From positions 1,178,001 to 1,242,000 of the forward strand of contig JAHLKI010000004.1 in NCBI GenBank assembly GCA_025602905.1: a stretch of 64,000 nt of DNA. The letters are read 5' to 3'. The notes under the pieces are model-generated. The model saw nothing but the letters and a program-made list of their open reading frames with translations. It had not been told where the DNA came from and searched no databases. This document shows positions 43,407 through 56,400 of this stretch, piece by piece (positions within the stretch are counted from its first letter, which is position 1; every line of letters begins with the position of its first letter). This DNA comes from Phlyctochytrium arcticum (lineage: Eukaryota > Chytridiomycota > Chytridiomycetes > Chytridiales > Chytridiaceae). The translations under genes were made by a program, and so were the position numbers.

Positions 43407-46400
43407 CTTTTAATCATGTGATTTTAGCGCGTTTTTCTTCGCAAAATGACCGTGTCTTCTACACTGCGCTGTTTTATTCAGGCGCGTTTTGCCGCACTCA
43501 TCGCTGCGATGAACCCAAAGTGCGCGCTTAATTGTATAGTTCACATACAAACCATTCTCTATATAATTCTAGGGGTATGCATAGTCTACCACCAGGTTAC
43601 CACAACCATTACCATCAGCGGCACACGTCTACTGCGTCTGCCGTGGTGTCCTCGTCATGAATGTCGTTGCCAGTCTCTTCCAAAGTGCAATGAACCCAAA
43701 ATGCGCGCATATTCTAGTTTACATACAAAACATTCTCTATTCATTTCCAACGGAATGCATAGTTTACCACCAGGTTACCACAACCATTACCATCAGCGGC
43801 ATACGTCTACTGCGTCGGCCGTGGTGTTCTCGTCACACCATTCTCTTCCAAAATGCGATGCACCCACAATGCGCGCTTAATGTAGTCCACACAAACCATT
43901 CTCTATTTAATGCATAGTCTACCACCAGGTTACCACAACCATTACCATCAGCAGCATATGTCTACTGCGTCTGCCGTGGTGTTCTCGTCATAAATGTCGT
44001 TGCCATTCTTCTTCCAAATTGCGATGAACCCAAAATGCGCGCTGATTCTAGTTTACATACAAAACATTCTCTATTCATTTCCAAGGGTATCCATAGTCTA
44101 CCACCTGGTTGCCACAATCATTACCATCAGCGGCATACGTCTACTGCGTCGGCCGTGGGGTTCTCGTCACACCATTTTCTTCCAAAATGCGATACACCCA
44201 CAATGTGCGCTTAATTGTAGTTCACATACAAACCATTCTCTATTCAACAATGAGGGTATGCATAGTCTACCACCAGCTTGCCACAACCATCCTCACCAAC
44301 AGCGTGCGTTTGCTGCGTCTGCCGTGGTATCATCCTTGTCATAAAGGTTGTTGCCATTCTCTGGCTGGTTTCCCAAATTTTCAAAATTCAACAATTTCCG
44401 CCGCTTATGTAAGCACCATTTTGACAAACATGCATTCAAGTTTCCACCGTTGCAGCAGCATTAATCGCCATGACCCTTTCTCAAGACCAAGCAGCACACC
44501 CCACCACAACCCTTTCCAGATCCACCCTGCGAAAGCAGGTCCCTCGTCGTCAATCGCCTGGAGCTGAAAACCTTGTAGTGTGCATCCCATGGGCATGCCG
44601 GAGGTATTGACGAGTTGACCAACCTCCATCCTCCCCATACCTCTCCCGCTCCTCCACGCAACTCTCTGCAACACTCGTTTACCCCTCCGGCACAAGTCTT
44701 AGCTTGTTTCAATCACTGGATATGCCTCACGGGTTTCTGGCTAAGTATCACCCGATAGTCGTCTCTTTTTGCGAATCTCTCTATTTGACTTCCCCCCGAA
44801 CGGCTCTTCACTTTCAGGGTATCCTCAGTGGTGCTTGCAATTAGTACATTTGGAACTTTCATGGCCTTTGGATCGATTCTGGAGTTTGCCAAATTTGGGG
44901 TCCAATTGATCATGAGTACCGCCAAATTGCCCGTGACACTCACATTTCGTCAGCTTCTCCATCAAATACTGCTGCTGTACCTGCTGGACCTTCCTTGTAC
45001 TGTAACTCTGGAGGCATAGGCATGACGTTCGTTCCTATGGATGGGTGTCAGCGAGATTTTGCCATTTTGAAAGTCTGCGATGGCTCCTTAGGCAAACTAT
45101 CTCGGAACCCCCTCAAGACTCTGCCACATCACCTTTGATATGTTATCTGTCATTGATGAAGGATTGAGCCCCCTATTGCCATCCCTTATCTCCACACCCG
45201 CTACCTGCTGTACAGCCGATTTTCACATAATCAACGTCGGTTCCTGCTCTGTCATTACCTACAGCGCGTGTGTCCATTCTTTCAGAAGTCTTGTTGGGGT
45301 GCTCCGGTTCTTCGTCTAATAATTTGACTATGTGGCTACTGCGCAGTGAATTTTGGTCGACAGTCACTCGATGGAAAGTTGGCCCCGATCACTGTCATCT
45401 CTTTACCAAACATTCTTCAACCCGTTCCACGTCCCTAAATCCGCTGTTTTGTGGTCCCCGATTGATACTTGTCAAAATAACCATTGTCACTGGTCACCCC
45501 CGAGCAAACGCTGCAAATCTATTTTCTCTGGCTCCCCAAAGAACACCTTAACTTTTCCTCCACTATGGGCCGTTCGCCCCATGCTGTGTCCATCTAAACA
45601 TCCCGGTGCCCCTCCTGGTATTTACGTCCCGAATTGATATGCCGCAGTGGGAATTTTCCCATAGAAAGTTGACCACGGCTTCTAATTGATTTGCCTCTGA
45701 TAGGGCTGCAACTCTACACCCATCAGCACACATACCCCCGGCACCAGTGTGCTGCAGCGCGCGCCCCACGCTCTAGAAACAGTGTGTCGGACTACAGTTT
45801 TGTTACCCTGCTTCCCACTTATGACAATTTTCGTAATCAATTCCTTTTTTTGCAATTTTTGGATATTTTGGGAGGCAGCAAGCTACCTCGAGGAAAACGT
45901 CTGTAGACCTCTACGTTTGCGCACACCTTCAGCCACACTTACCCCCCCCCCCCCCCCCCCACCAACTATATATCCCTCAGGCCGCTGTCCCATGATCTTC
46001 GTCATTTTCCAATACCATCGGTCACGCCGGGGTACGCTGTCGTCAAATCCCTCATATCAGCTCTCTGGCCCCAGTTATCCCATTCCTCGACAGCTCCAAA
46101 ACCCACGCAAACATCCCTCTTACGCGGGCATTCCTGCCTTGAGTTTGGTGTTTGAAATGCTCCCGACATCTTAACTGGTCTGCCTCAATTTTTTCCCACA
46201 CCAATGTGTACCAGTTTCTTTGGGCAAACGCTCTGCGATCTGGCTGCCAGTTTTACCACATCAATATTAACGCTACCCGTACCAACGCCCCGCACCACAG
46301 GCACTGGGCTCGCCGCTGTCGTTCTCCCTACTACTACCTCTCGACATCACTCCCGCCGCTATCGCAAAATACTGTACCTCATATCAACTAGCGATAACTT

Positions 46401-46470
46401 AGCGTATCATTTCAAACGTGTAAAAGTTAACTTGAATATACACAAATATCAAGTTCGCTAGGCTAACTAC
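43407..46470 (+). repeat. Repeat X: left end of the large composite element
   Basis: Noncoding 3-kb repeat. From 43407 to about 45180 it is a near-identical inverted copy of repeat Y (63689 down to about 62240). From about 44265 to 46400 it is a diverged direct copy of repeat Z (from 50036). It starts AATCATGTGATTTTAGCGCG within six bases of the edge. A tandem array follows, then long unique sequence, and a run of nineteen C at 45942-45960. Reading frames within it are products of the repeats and have no protein resemblance. Confidence 0.85.
43500..44345. repeat. Tandem array of about 155-179-bp units in repeat X
   Basis: Five units, recognisable by CATAGTCTACCACCAG at about 43580, 43759, 43913, 44093 and 44260. 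Each contains ACCATTCTCT, the CATAGTCTACC block, a GTTACCACAACCATTACC block and a GCGAT/TGCGCGC block. Three 169-bp units are present in Y. Confidence 0.88.
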
Positions 46471-46476
46471 TCTATT

Positions 46477-49400
46477 TCACCCTACATAATCCCTTCCCCT
46501 CACTCCCTCTAAGTGTCTAGTCATCGCTGCAGGGTCAGTCCGTATGACAAAGTCAAATAGCAGTTGCCGAGCTTCCATGGCATCAGCTTGGTGTGGGGAA
46601 GCCTGCCGGTCGTTGAATTCACTGTCCTCATAAAGCTTCTTGAAAACGTCATCCTGTCCGAATAGGTAAAGAGCATGAAGAATGCAAAAAATCCCGCAAT
46701 TAGAAGAATCCGTTTGCTGCCAGCATCCATACCACACATTCACATTTCTCAATTCCACTCCGTTCGCTTGATATTTGTCAAACATGGTCGGCACCTTTTT
46801 CTCGTCCCCATTCTCAGTCCATGCTCCACTGTTGATGCCATAATTTGCCCTCATGAAATAGGCACAAATTGCGATAAAAAGTCCATAGTCTTTGCGCGTC
46901 TTCCCAGCGGATGCCATGGAGTCCACGACCACAAACTCGCAGTGGGTGACACTAAAGACGACCAAAATGAAATGATAGGTTCCCCCATTCATTATAAATG
47001 CCAATGTCTTCGGCCTGCCCATGGTAGCATAAAAATTGGCGCTCTTCTTCTTGATCCTTTCCAGCAAACGAGCTGTTTCGGGTTTGTCAAGGTCTGACGC
47101 TACAGTCAGGTATGTAAAGACGTCTTCGTCATTGCGAAATAGCACCTCCCGCGGTTCCGCAATGATCTGACTGCGCTGAAAAAGAGTGATCATACCCGCG
47201 ATGACCTCGGTGTACAGCCATTCTGTTCCGCTCAAAGTCCACAAATTCTTGCAACCTGGCGGGAATGATTCTGGCCTGGAGCGTTTTGAGATTGGGGGCC
47301 ACCCGGGCACTTCCATAGTCCTGTAGCAAATTCTCCAAAGGTCTTCCAAATCCAGCGTCGGCAGTTGATCCCGTTTATCAGCATCTTTTTGGGGATTTTT
47401 TGTGGTGGTCTCCTCTGAGATAGTGGCTTTGCGCTTTGGCACTTTGTGTTGAGGTTGAGGTTCTGGAATGGGAACATGAAGGTCATCTTTGTCCCTGTCC
47501 TCTTCATCATCACTGGGCACTTTCTCACTTTCATCGTCGGTGTCGTCTGCACTGCTCAGGTCTTCATCCTGATCTTCAGCTAATCTTAAAACCTCCATGA
47601 TTTGGTCCGCCGCGTCGTTCATTGCCTCCTCATCATTGGTCAGGTGCGTCAAATCGGTAACGTCATTCCAATTGTCAATGCCGTCCCAGTTCAAATGACT
47701 CTCGGGTTCCCAACCAACAAAGTCGGAGGTAAACCCCTTCCACTTGATCAACGCCTCCCAGAGGCCAGTGTCTGGGTCTTTGCGCTTGGCCAGCACACAC
47801 TCTATCTCCCAATGCTCCTTCGTCGTGTTGTCCGTGTGACTCAAGAGATCATCGATATTTACGTGGGCTGGGGGTCTTTGCAAATCTCGTCTCGATAGTT
47901 TTGCAAACGTGCCGACTTTGTTCTTTTTTCTTGGTCCCGGGTTCAAGAATTTCACATTGTAGGAAGCTCCGGATGAAAGCACCTCCTCAACCTTCCCAAG
48001 GGAGATCCACTTTGTGCTTTGCAGCTTCTTTGTCTTTCCAGTTTTCCTATCGGCGATCATTACAATATCCCCAACCTGAAATGCAAGGAAGAGTCAGTGA
48101 ACTAAGTCATTACTGCGATGAATGGTAACGGTATTTTGACGTACCTGATGGGGAGCCATGCCTAGAGGGTCGATCTTGATTTGGAGCTTCAACTTATAAG
48201 CGGCGTTCCGGCGTGCACGGTTCTTCATGTTGAGCAGTGCCTTTGCATAGTTCATCTCCTTATCTGCAGTAGTCCAGCTTTGGAACTCTTCTCTACCCAG
48301 CTCGGGATTGCGGAGCCAGTTGGGATCGGTCCTTCCGTGAAATAGCTCGAACGGTCGGAACCTCGTTACAGAATGAAGCTCATGATTGTATTTGTCATAG
48401 ATGTTCTCTAGAATTTCTCGCAATTCGTCTAGTTCGATACTTTCATTGCGTTTGTTGACTGCATGTTTAAGGCGCCCATGGAAGGTTTGATGACTGCGCT
48501 CTACAATTCCTTCAATCTGCGGGTGATAAGGCATCCCATGTTTTTGAACAACGTTCCAGGCCGCGACGGCATCCTTAATACACTGAGCAACAAACTCTCC
48601 TCCATTGTCTGAGAGCAAAATATCCGGTTGGCCATATTTGTCAAGGAGACTCAGTAAACAATTACCGACATTGTTGGCTCCCTTGTCTGGAAATAGGTCA
48701 CCCATTGGAACTTAGCAAAATGATCGACAACGGTCAGGAGAGAATAAGGACCAATCTGTTTGTAGTCGACAACCCACTACGAGGAAAAGAATGCTATCAG
48801 TCTGTGTTTGCATAAAGACTCATCATAGTGATGAGTCTCAAGAAGCCCGTCATTGGTGCGATGAGTGGGTCTCCCAAAATTAATTGCTGCGCTGAGTGCC
48901 AAAAACAAGTCTTGTGAGATATACCATATGTTTAGGGTACTTGCAGAAAATAGGCTGCAGTGGAATAAATGCTGCCTTGGTCTTCTCTATTGAGCAAGAT
49001 GGGCACTGAGACACCCATTGACAGATAATTCTGTAGAGTCCGCGGGTGTAATGGTGCTGGCTAAATTTCTCCCATGTTCTTGCTATGCCGGTGTGGTTGC
49101 CGCCATGATCTGCAAAGTGTACCTCAGCAAATCTTTCAACTACCTGTTCACGACAAGAGTTTAGTTCTCGATCTATGCGGCTCAGTGTGTTTTACAAGTC
49201 CACCAACCTCCTCGACACTTCTGAAATTCACTTTGCCAGTAGAGACTTGACGGATTTGGGAGCGGACAAATTCAAAGTTCTTGGCTTGGCGACGGATGGT
49301 TTTCTTTTCATCTTTCGTTAAGTTATCCGGGTAACGCTTCCCGCGCTTGGCATCTTTGGCCACCAAGTACCCTGCGATGCTTTCGCAATGGTCCAGGTAC

Positions 49401-49755
49401 GACTCAATTTCGTTCCATTCGCGTGGTACTGTAATACGTCGAGAGTATATGCATCTAGTTCTTGATCGTCATGGTCTGATGACATTTCAGGTTCCGGTTG
49501 TGGGTTATTGTCGGGATCGCCCCAGACACGATATGTCTGATGATGCAACAGTTGTGGTTCCCAAATGAACTGCTCTTCATTCCAGAAAATAGACATGCAG
49601 TCATTGAACAAGCATAGGGAGTCCGGTTTGTAGTTGTAAAGGGCACCGAGTATTTTCGGGGTGGTCTTTTCAGCTTGAAGCCAATGCTCGTTGTTGCCCT
49701 CGATGTTGACGAAACGAACATCATTGAACCTCACAATCTTGCCGAGATGTTCCAT
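46477..49755 (-). pseudogene. Integrase-chromodomain-Ulp1 protease gene (Ginger-like transposase)
   Basis: Minus strand, ATG at 49753-49755 (MEHLGKIVRFNDVRF). The N-terminal region is followed by an integrase HHCC finger (HFADHGGNHTGIARTW…CPSCSIEK). An intron about 48778-48949 ends TTCCTCGTAG. Integrase core: VVDHFAKFQW (Asp), ILLSDNGGEFVAQ (Asp), HPQIEGIVERSHQTF (Glu). A second intron (48078-48145) precedes a GPY-like segment and a chromodomain (WEALIKWKGFTSDFVGWEPE). After an acidic linker comes a C48/Ulp1-type cysteine protease with GGTYHFILVV (His), FVVVDSM (Asp) and QQTDSSNCGIFC (Gln, Cys). Frameshifts near 49425, 49175 and 48700 break this copy. Integrase with Ulp1 is known in Ginger1 DNA transposons; adding a chromodomain is notable. 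Confidence 0.8.
48817..48837. other. Perfect palindrome in an intron of the integrase gene
   Basis: Arms GACTCATCA and TGATGAGTC around TAG, inside the intron at about 48778-48949. Nearby at 48850-48872 is a second partial copy (CATTGGTGCGATGAG). See the matching motifs in the ParB-like gene and in repeats X and Y. Confidence 0.75.
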
Positions 49756-50035
49756 TTGGTTTTCGTGTCTTGAAGAGTATAACAGGATTAGCAGGGACAG
49801 GTTTCCAAGACAATAGCAACTTTGTTTGGTGTAAAATACAGAAGGGCAAGTACGATCCTAGGTAAAGGTTACGGGGGAGAGAATGTCTATGCTGGCTATA
49901 TACTCTGTACAGGTGAAGAAAAGAGAACGATAACGATTGGCGGTGCGCAGTAGCCGTGGGAGTGCGCGGACGGCATAGCGACGCGACGCGTTCTGAAACT
50001 ATTAACAAGTGAGATGTACAATTGACTTGTTACTA
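49756..50035 (-). promoter_or_regulatory. Leader/promoter of the integrase gene, homologous to 58660-58894
   Basis: Read on the minus strand it carries CATCTCACTTGTTAATAG, TTTCAGAACGCGTCGCGTCG and, at 49884-49901, ATATAGCCAGCATAGACA. All recur in the same order before the ParB-like gene, at a similar distance (about 110 bp) from the start codon for the last one. Confidence 0.7.
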
Positions 50036-52650
50036 ACATAGTCTACCGCCGGCATTACCACAACCATCACCACCCGCTGTTAGCTTCTGCTGCGTATGCT
50101 GCGCTGATGCCGCGTTGATGCGGCGTCTGCCGTGGTATCTTCTTTGTTGTAAATGTAATTTCGAATTTCGAAATTTCGGACGCTTATCTAAGCACCGTTT
50201 TGACAAACATGCATTCAAGTTTCCACCATTGCAGCAGCATTAATCGCCATGACCCTTCCTCAACACCAACCGACACACCTCACTCCTCCATACACCCCAC
50301 CACAACCCCTTCAAGCTCCACCCTGAGATATAAGGTCCGTCATCGTCACTTGCCTGGGGCTGAAAACCCCGTAGCGTGCATCCCACGGGTGTGCCGGAGG
50401 CATTGACGAGTCGATCAACCTCCAGGCTCCCCATACCTCTCCCGCTTCTCCACACAGTTCTCTGTAGCACTATTTTACAACTCTGAATCAACTTTCAGCG
50501 TGTTTGAAGGACCGGATATGCCTCGCACTTTCTTTTGGCTAAGTGTCACCGATTGTCTTGTCAGTTTTGAATATCCTCCTTATTGACCTTCCCCCAAACA
50601 ACTTGGGAATTGCAGGGGTCACTCATGGACGTATGCCATTGGAAAATCTGGAACTCTCGTGGTCTTTGGACACCTTTTGAAATTTGGCACATTTGGAACC
50701 ATATTGCGGGTCAGTATCGCCAAATTGACCAGTGCGATCGCCCCACATCAGCTACTACATCAAATGCTCCTCTCCCCAACGCATCTGGACACTATGTACT
50801 ACATTGTACCTGTTTGGAAGCATTGGTGTGATGTTTGTCCATATGGACAGGTGTTGCATAAAATCTGCATTTTTGAATATTCGCATCTGCCACCATGCAA
50901 ACTATCTCGGAACCCCCTCAACACTTTGCGACATCATCTTTAACCTGTTGTCCGTCATCGGTGAAGGATTGAGCCCCCTTTCGCCATCCCTCACTGATTT
51001 CACCCATCTACCCATTTTGACCCCGTTAGCTGCTGCACAACCGGTTTCTACACCTTCAACATTGGTTCATGCTCCATAATTACCTACAGCAAGTGTGTGT
51101 ATTCTCTCTGGAGTCTTGTTGCAGTGCCGGGTCTTGGTCTAATCTTTTGATTATGTGGCTACTGCGCAGTGAAATGTGGTCAACTGTTACTTGACACAAC
51201 TAATAGCAAAGTGGGCCTGAATCACTCCCATCTCTTTGCCAAACATTCTTTAACCCGTCCTGCGTCCTGGAATCTGTTTCTGGTCGTTCTCCGATTGAAA
51301 TTCGTCAAAATAGCCATCGTCACTGGTCACCCCCACGGGTGTATTTTCCATGGCCCCCCAAACTACACCTTACCTTTTCCTCCACTATGGGCCATTCGCC
51401 CCGTGCGGCGCCCAGCTCCTAATGCCGGTTCCCCTCCCGGAATTTGCCTGCCTGGTTGATACGCTCAAGCTTTTCACCTCTGGCGGTTTCGCAACCTCCA
51501 AGTGTTGCAGCATCACAGATCTGGTATCTGCCGCTGATCTCAACGATCCATGGCTTCTAGTTGATTTGCCTCTGATAGGGCTGCAACTCGACACCTAGTA
51601 GCACACATATGGCCGGCACCAGTGCATTGCAGCGCATTCCCCTTGCTCCAAAAATTCCCACTTTTAACAAGACTTTTAGGGAAGATTTTCTGGAGGCATC
51701 AAGCTGACTTGTGGATAACGTCTAGCATCACTCCGACATGTTTTTCGGTGTTCTCGTTGACTCGTGGGTGTGAATGTGTGACCTTGGCCTGGTCACATAA
51801 AATGCTGTGGGCAGTTTTTCCCGGAACAAACTGGACCACTTGGCTGAGCCAAACGATGTCCAAACCAACTGCAACTTTTACCACATCAACAGAAAAGCTC
51901 TCCTTACCAGCGCCCCGCGCCACAGGCACTGGCTCGCCGCTGTCGTTGTCCCCAATAGTACCTCTCAACACCACTCCGCAAACTCCCGCAAAATACCTTA
52001 TATCAACTCCTGGTTCGCCACCACTCTCTTTCTTTCGTCTTTTACCATACCCTTCCATCACCGCTGCGTTTCCGGGACGGCCCAGATACGATCTTGTTTC
52101 CGCAATTGCACGTACAAGTCGGCGTAATGCGCAGCGCCGTTGCGTAGTGGCTCCCGTTCCCTCGACTCTTCCCTAGTACTATTGACCTCAAATGACTCCC
52201 ACACGTTCCTGGACACGGCTCCCATCTGCTGTACACTCCGCACAGGCCTGGCTTTACGTATCTATCATCTTCTGCATCACCTACGTTCTTGATGATAGAA
52301 CCTCAGACAAGCTCGATAGAACGACCCACCCATGGGCAATCCGACGCAGTTTTACCCGCGCTAAACAGCTTCCCACACTTGAGTGACGCAGTACCTCATT
52401 ACATCTACAAAAAATCCAACTCTCGGCAGCACCATTTCACTTTTTCCCCAAATGATCAAAAATTGTTCCTGTATGCACTTGGCCCCTGAACATTCCTGAC
52501 TCAGATTGGCGTACGTTCCAGTGTAATTCCTCTTCCCGCATTTTCTGGTCATCCCTCGCTTCCCAAATTTTTTTCTACTCTGGTTGTTTTACCTCATTTC
52601 TCTAGTTAGTATAGCTTTTACCTATCTCATATCATTACCAATGTACTTGT
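50036..52650 (+). repeat. Repeat Z: diverged direct copy of the inner part of repeat X
   Basis: Begins with a CATAGTCTACCGCC unit and follows X collinearly (shared blocks near 50195/44410, 50970/45160, 51880/46250), diverging and continuing past the end of X. With X it brackets the integrase gene. No coding sequence recognised; open frames are short and unrelated between X and Z. Confidence 0.75.
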
Positions 52651-53008
52651 ACGCAAACTTTTGAATAAACAGCACCATACTTCTCTAATGTACACGTGGA
52701 GGTCCAGTGAAGGACCAACATCACCCACAACAAACTTCATTCAGATACTTGCAAATCGCAATGATCGATCCCGTCCTCATTGATTCCCCAGCTAACCCAA
52801 GATGAATCTTTTCTTTGCGAAACCGCACTTCAGCCGCGTATAGTACAACATTATTTTCCGCTCCAGTAAATATTGTCTTCGTTGACTATCACGCTAAAGC
52901 ATGGTGTCCAAAAACAAAATATGTGGAATGTGTTGGAATCGATAGTGGGACTGTGTGGTAAAAAGGCCACGCGGCCGCCAATTGCACTAACTGGGCGTCG
53001 AACAAATT
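52651..53008. other. Noncoding stretch before Copia-3
   Basis: No gene, repeat or RNA recognised. Part of the composite element; it continues at 58150 on the other side of Copia-3. Confidence 0.5.
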
Positions 53009-53013
53009 ATTTC
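53009..53013. repeat. Left TSD of Copia-3
   Basis: ATTTC, identical to 58145-58149. Confidence 0.9.
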
Positions 53014-53349
53014 TGTTAGATGATAGTCGTCGTTCCTCTTAGATCGAAGCAAACTTGCCAAGATCTGAAGATTGTAGGTCCCGAGTCTTTGCCTGACAGT
53101 CTGCCACCGTCGTCACCGTTTACCACCATAGATGCCTTATTAGTTAGTTATCTCTTATCCATGTAGTACTATCAGTTGTCTTAGTTAGTCCTGCATCATC
53201 TTGCCATCATATTGTATCATGACCGCAGAGGTCGAACCTCATACATTTATCAATATAAAAAGAGGCATCCTGAGGTTCTCCCTCGAAGGTTATCCTCAAT
53301 CATCACAAGCTTCCTCATACCAACTTGTCTCTACCAGTGACCTTTCTTA
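53014..53349 (+). repeat. 5' LTR of Copia-3
   Basis: Starts TGTTAGATGATAG and ends CTTTCTTA. A TATA box (TATAAAAAG) is at 53254-53262, about 95 bp before the LTR end. Confidence 0.93.
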
Positions 53350-53363
53350 AGTTATGAGCCCTG
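53350..53363 (+). other. Half-tRNA primer binding site of Copia-3
   Basis: AGTTATGAGCCCTG directly after the LTR. GTTATGAGCCC is the complement of the initiator Met tRNA anticodon stem-loop (GGGCTCATAAC), the classic copia-type primer. Confidence 0.75.
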
Positions 53364-53453
53364 AAAAGCACCTCTGCACTACTAGCTACTACTACTGCGA
53401 ATCTACCTCTTCTTCTCCTTTCCCTTGTCTGACCCAACGATCCTACTTGCGAA

Positions 53454-56400
53454 ATGATCACTCGTGGAGCCGCCAAGAAAGCCCTCGATCGCCCTCAACC
53501 TCCACAGCTGGGAGGACCTGATGTCAAACCCACGATCGACACTTCATCTGGTTCCGTTTCGTCCAAGTCCAAAGGAAAGGAGCCCGTATACACCGAAGAG
53601 CCCGCAGTCACGACGGACAACACCGACAACATGTTCTCGACACCTATGAAAGGCGATTCTTCGACTAGTTGTCCCGTCCTATCCATTGAAGATCGTCTAC
53701 AACAACTTATCTTCGAACAAGGTCAACGCATCAAAGAACTGGAACAAGCATTTTCGAACACCGCCTTACCTGCCTACAACTCTCCTCGCCGCCCACCTGG
53801 AACCGTTCGACCTGCTTATCTCCCCAGTCAAGAGGACGTCTTTGTTCCACCGCCCATGGAACAACAAGCTACCACGGATTCGACCAACAAAATCCTCGAA
53901 TCCCATATCAAACAGTGTCGCAACCTGATTCCAAAGTTCTTCGGGAACTTTGGAGAAACCCAGAAACTGTTTGAGTTCTTCAAAGTTGTAGACAACTACT
54001 ACTCCAAGGTCAACCTGCCTGCCGATGAACAACTACACTTCGCCACCAGCCATTTCGTCGGTTACGCTCGGTCTTTTTGGGATAGCCATGATTCCCGCCA
54101 CCCACCCGGAGATCCCTCTCGCATTCCGTCCTGGCCAGCCTTGAAGATCGCCCTCAAACATGAACTTACCCCACCTGGCCACGATGAAGATATACGCAGT
54201 CAAATCCTCGCCTTGCCCAAGACCAGTAATGTCGCGGATTTCACCAACAAGTTCATGCGTCTTGATCTTCAAATACCTGACATGACTGATAGAGAGGCCA
54301 TATTTTTGTTCAAACACCGCCTGGACGATCGGGTTAGAGATCTTCTCAACACCAACGAATTCAACCTTCAAACCTTTGAATCAACCCGTTCGACCGCACT
54401 TCGACTCAGCTCTGGTTCCTCCAACAAGAAACCTTCCGAAGAGGCAATGTATGTCCAAAATCAACCTTCTACTTCTGCAAATACTTCTGCGAAAGGGGCT
54501 TCGCAAAAGAAAGGAAATCACGGCAACCGTCATGGCAAGAAGAAATATCAAGGCAAACCTCGCTTCCCCTGCTCCCTCTGCGACAGTCCGGATCATGTCA
54601 CCTACAATTGCCCGGGTATCCCCGCTCTCAGGAAGAAACGGGAAGCATTAGCTGTTTTTGCAGCAAACGGAGATCCGCAAGACCTTTTCCTCATCGATTC
54701 TGGCGCGTCTCAGCATACAGTATGGTCCGCTCCAAGTCGGCTCTCACCAACTATGAGCAAGAGAACTCTTTCGTGAGTCTGGGCGACGGCTCTCGAATTG
54801 AAGTTACTGGGAAGGGTCAAGTTTCAGTCGGCGACACACCTCTCGTCTTGTCAAGTGCATTACATGTTCCGGACCTTACACACAATCTGCTTTCGGTTTC
54901 AGCTTTAACCGATGAGCGCAAGGGCGTATTATTCCGGCACTCTGGCGACGTGTACGTGTGTGACGGCGATTGTCTTGTCTCGAATGCTGCCGATATTGCT
55001 TTTGCTACTGGGAAACGGATCGACAATCAATTCTATCTCTCTGGCAAGGCTGTTTCCGCTTCCCCGGATCATTCGGCATTCAAGGCAAAGCATGCAACCG
55101 ATCTTGAAAAACTCCGACTTTGGCATCACAGACTTGGGCACCTCACAAATATGATCTGGCCAAAATCGGACAACACACTACTGGTATCAACGACGAGCTT
55201 TCTGCTGCGGTAGAAGCTCTGCAACAAGATCGGCTCTGCTATGGATGTTCCGTTGGGAAATCGCATCGACAACCGTTCGGATCGGCAACCCGACGGGCGA
55301 CACAAACTCTGGAACTGGTCCATTCTGATCTTTGCGGTCCACTGGCTCCTTATACGCTATCACCTTCGTCGACGACTATTCTCGAATGTCTTGGGATTAC
55401 TTCCGTGAACACAAAAGCGAGACGGCGGAATGCTTCAAGTTATTCAAGGCGAAGGTTGAGAAGGAATGCGGCCACAACATCAAGACTTTGCGTACTGATG
55501 GCGGCGGTGAATATCTGGGCGAGTTGGGTGCTTTCTTGAAGGCAGAAGGTATCCAGCACAAAACCACCATCCCATACACCCCACAGCAAAACGGCGTTGC
55601 GGAACGTCTCAACCGGAGTATTTTCGCCATGGTCCGGGCATTCATCCACACCTATGAAATTCCGTATCACCTCTGGGCAAGTCTGGCTCTCACCGCCATC
55701 TACCTCCGCAACAGACGACCTACTGCCGCCAACAATGGACCAATACCCTATGAACACTGGTTCGGTACTCCTCCGGATCTCGGCCATCTTCGTGCGATTT
55801 GGTCTGATGCGTATGTTCACATTCTCCCGGTTGACGGCAAACTCGAGGCTCGCGCCATCAAGTGCAAGTTTATCGGCTACTTGGAGGACCAAAAGGGTTA
55901 TCGCTTCTGGGATCCCGTTCGCGGAGTCTTCCGCAAAATTCGTGACGCTCAGTTTGACGAGAACCCGCCCCTTGCTACCCATTCTTCTGGTCCACCATCC
56001 GCTGTCGAGATTTACCAAGACGACGAGTTTCCCATTGACCGCATCATCGCCGATCGCTTTATCGACGATACCGAAACTGACAAAGAATATCTGGTTCGCT
56101 GGTCTGGCTGCAACTCGTCTGACCATTCTTGGGTATCCGAAACCGCAGTCTTGGGCCCAGTACTTGATCGATGGGAAGGTCAAGATTCAACTCCGCATCA
56201 AGCCTTTGTCGTCTCTTCAGGTGAACCTTCCACCATTCAAGAAGCTCTGTCTGGCCCGGAGCGTGCTTTCTGGCAAGAAGCGATCGATTCCGAACTGGCA
56301 TCCTTGAAGGACAACAAGACTTGGGACTGGATCAACATTCGCGACGTGCCCGCTCAACGCAAGTTGATCGGAAGTCGTTGGGTTTTCAAGAAGAAGATCG

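Noticed and set aside
43500..44345. Possible CRISPR array
   Set aside because: Units are 155-179 bp with no alternation of short repeat and unique spacer, and the DNA is eukaryotic.
43446..44567. Overlapping frames of 116-152 codons in repeat X, with a similar frame starting from an ATG in repeat Y
   Set aside because: They are built from tandem-array units. Y is a near-identical copy of X, so shared frames are not independent evidence, and the sequence resembles no protein family.
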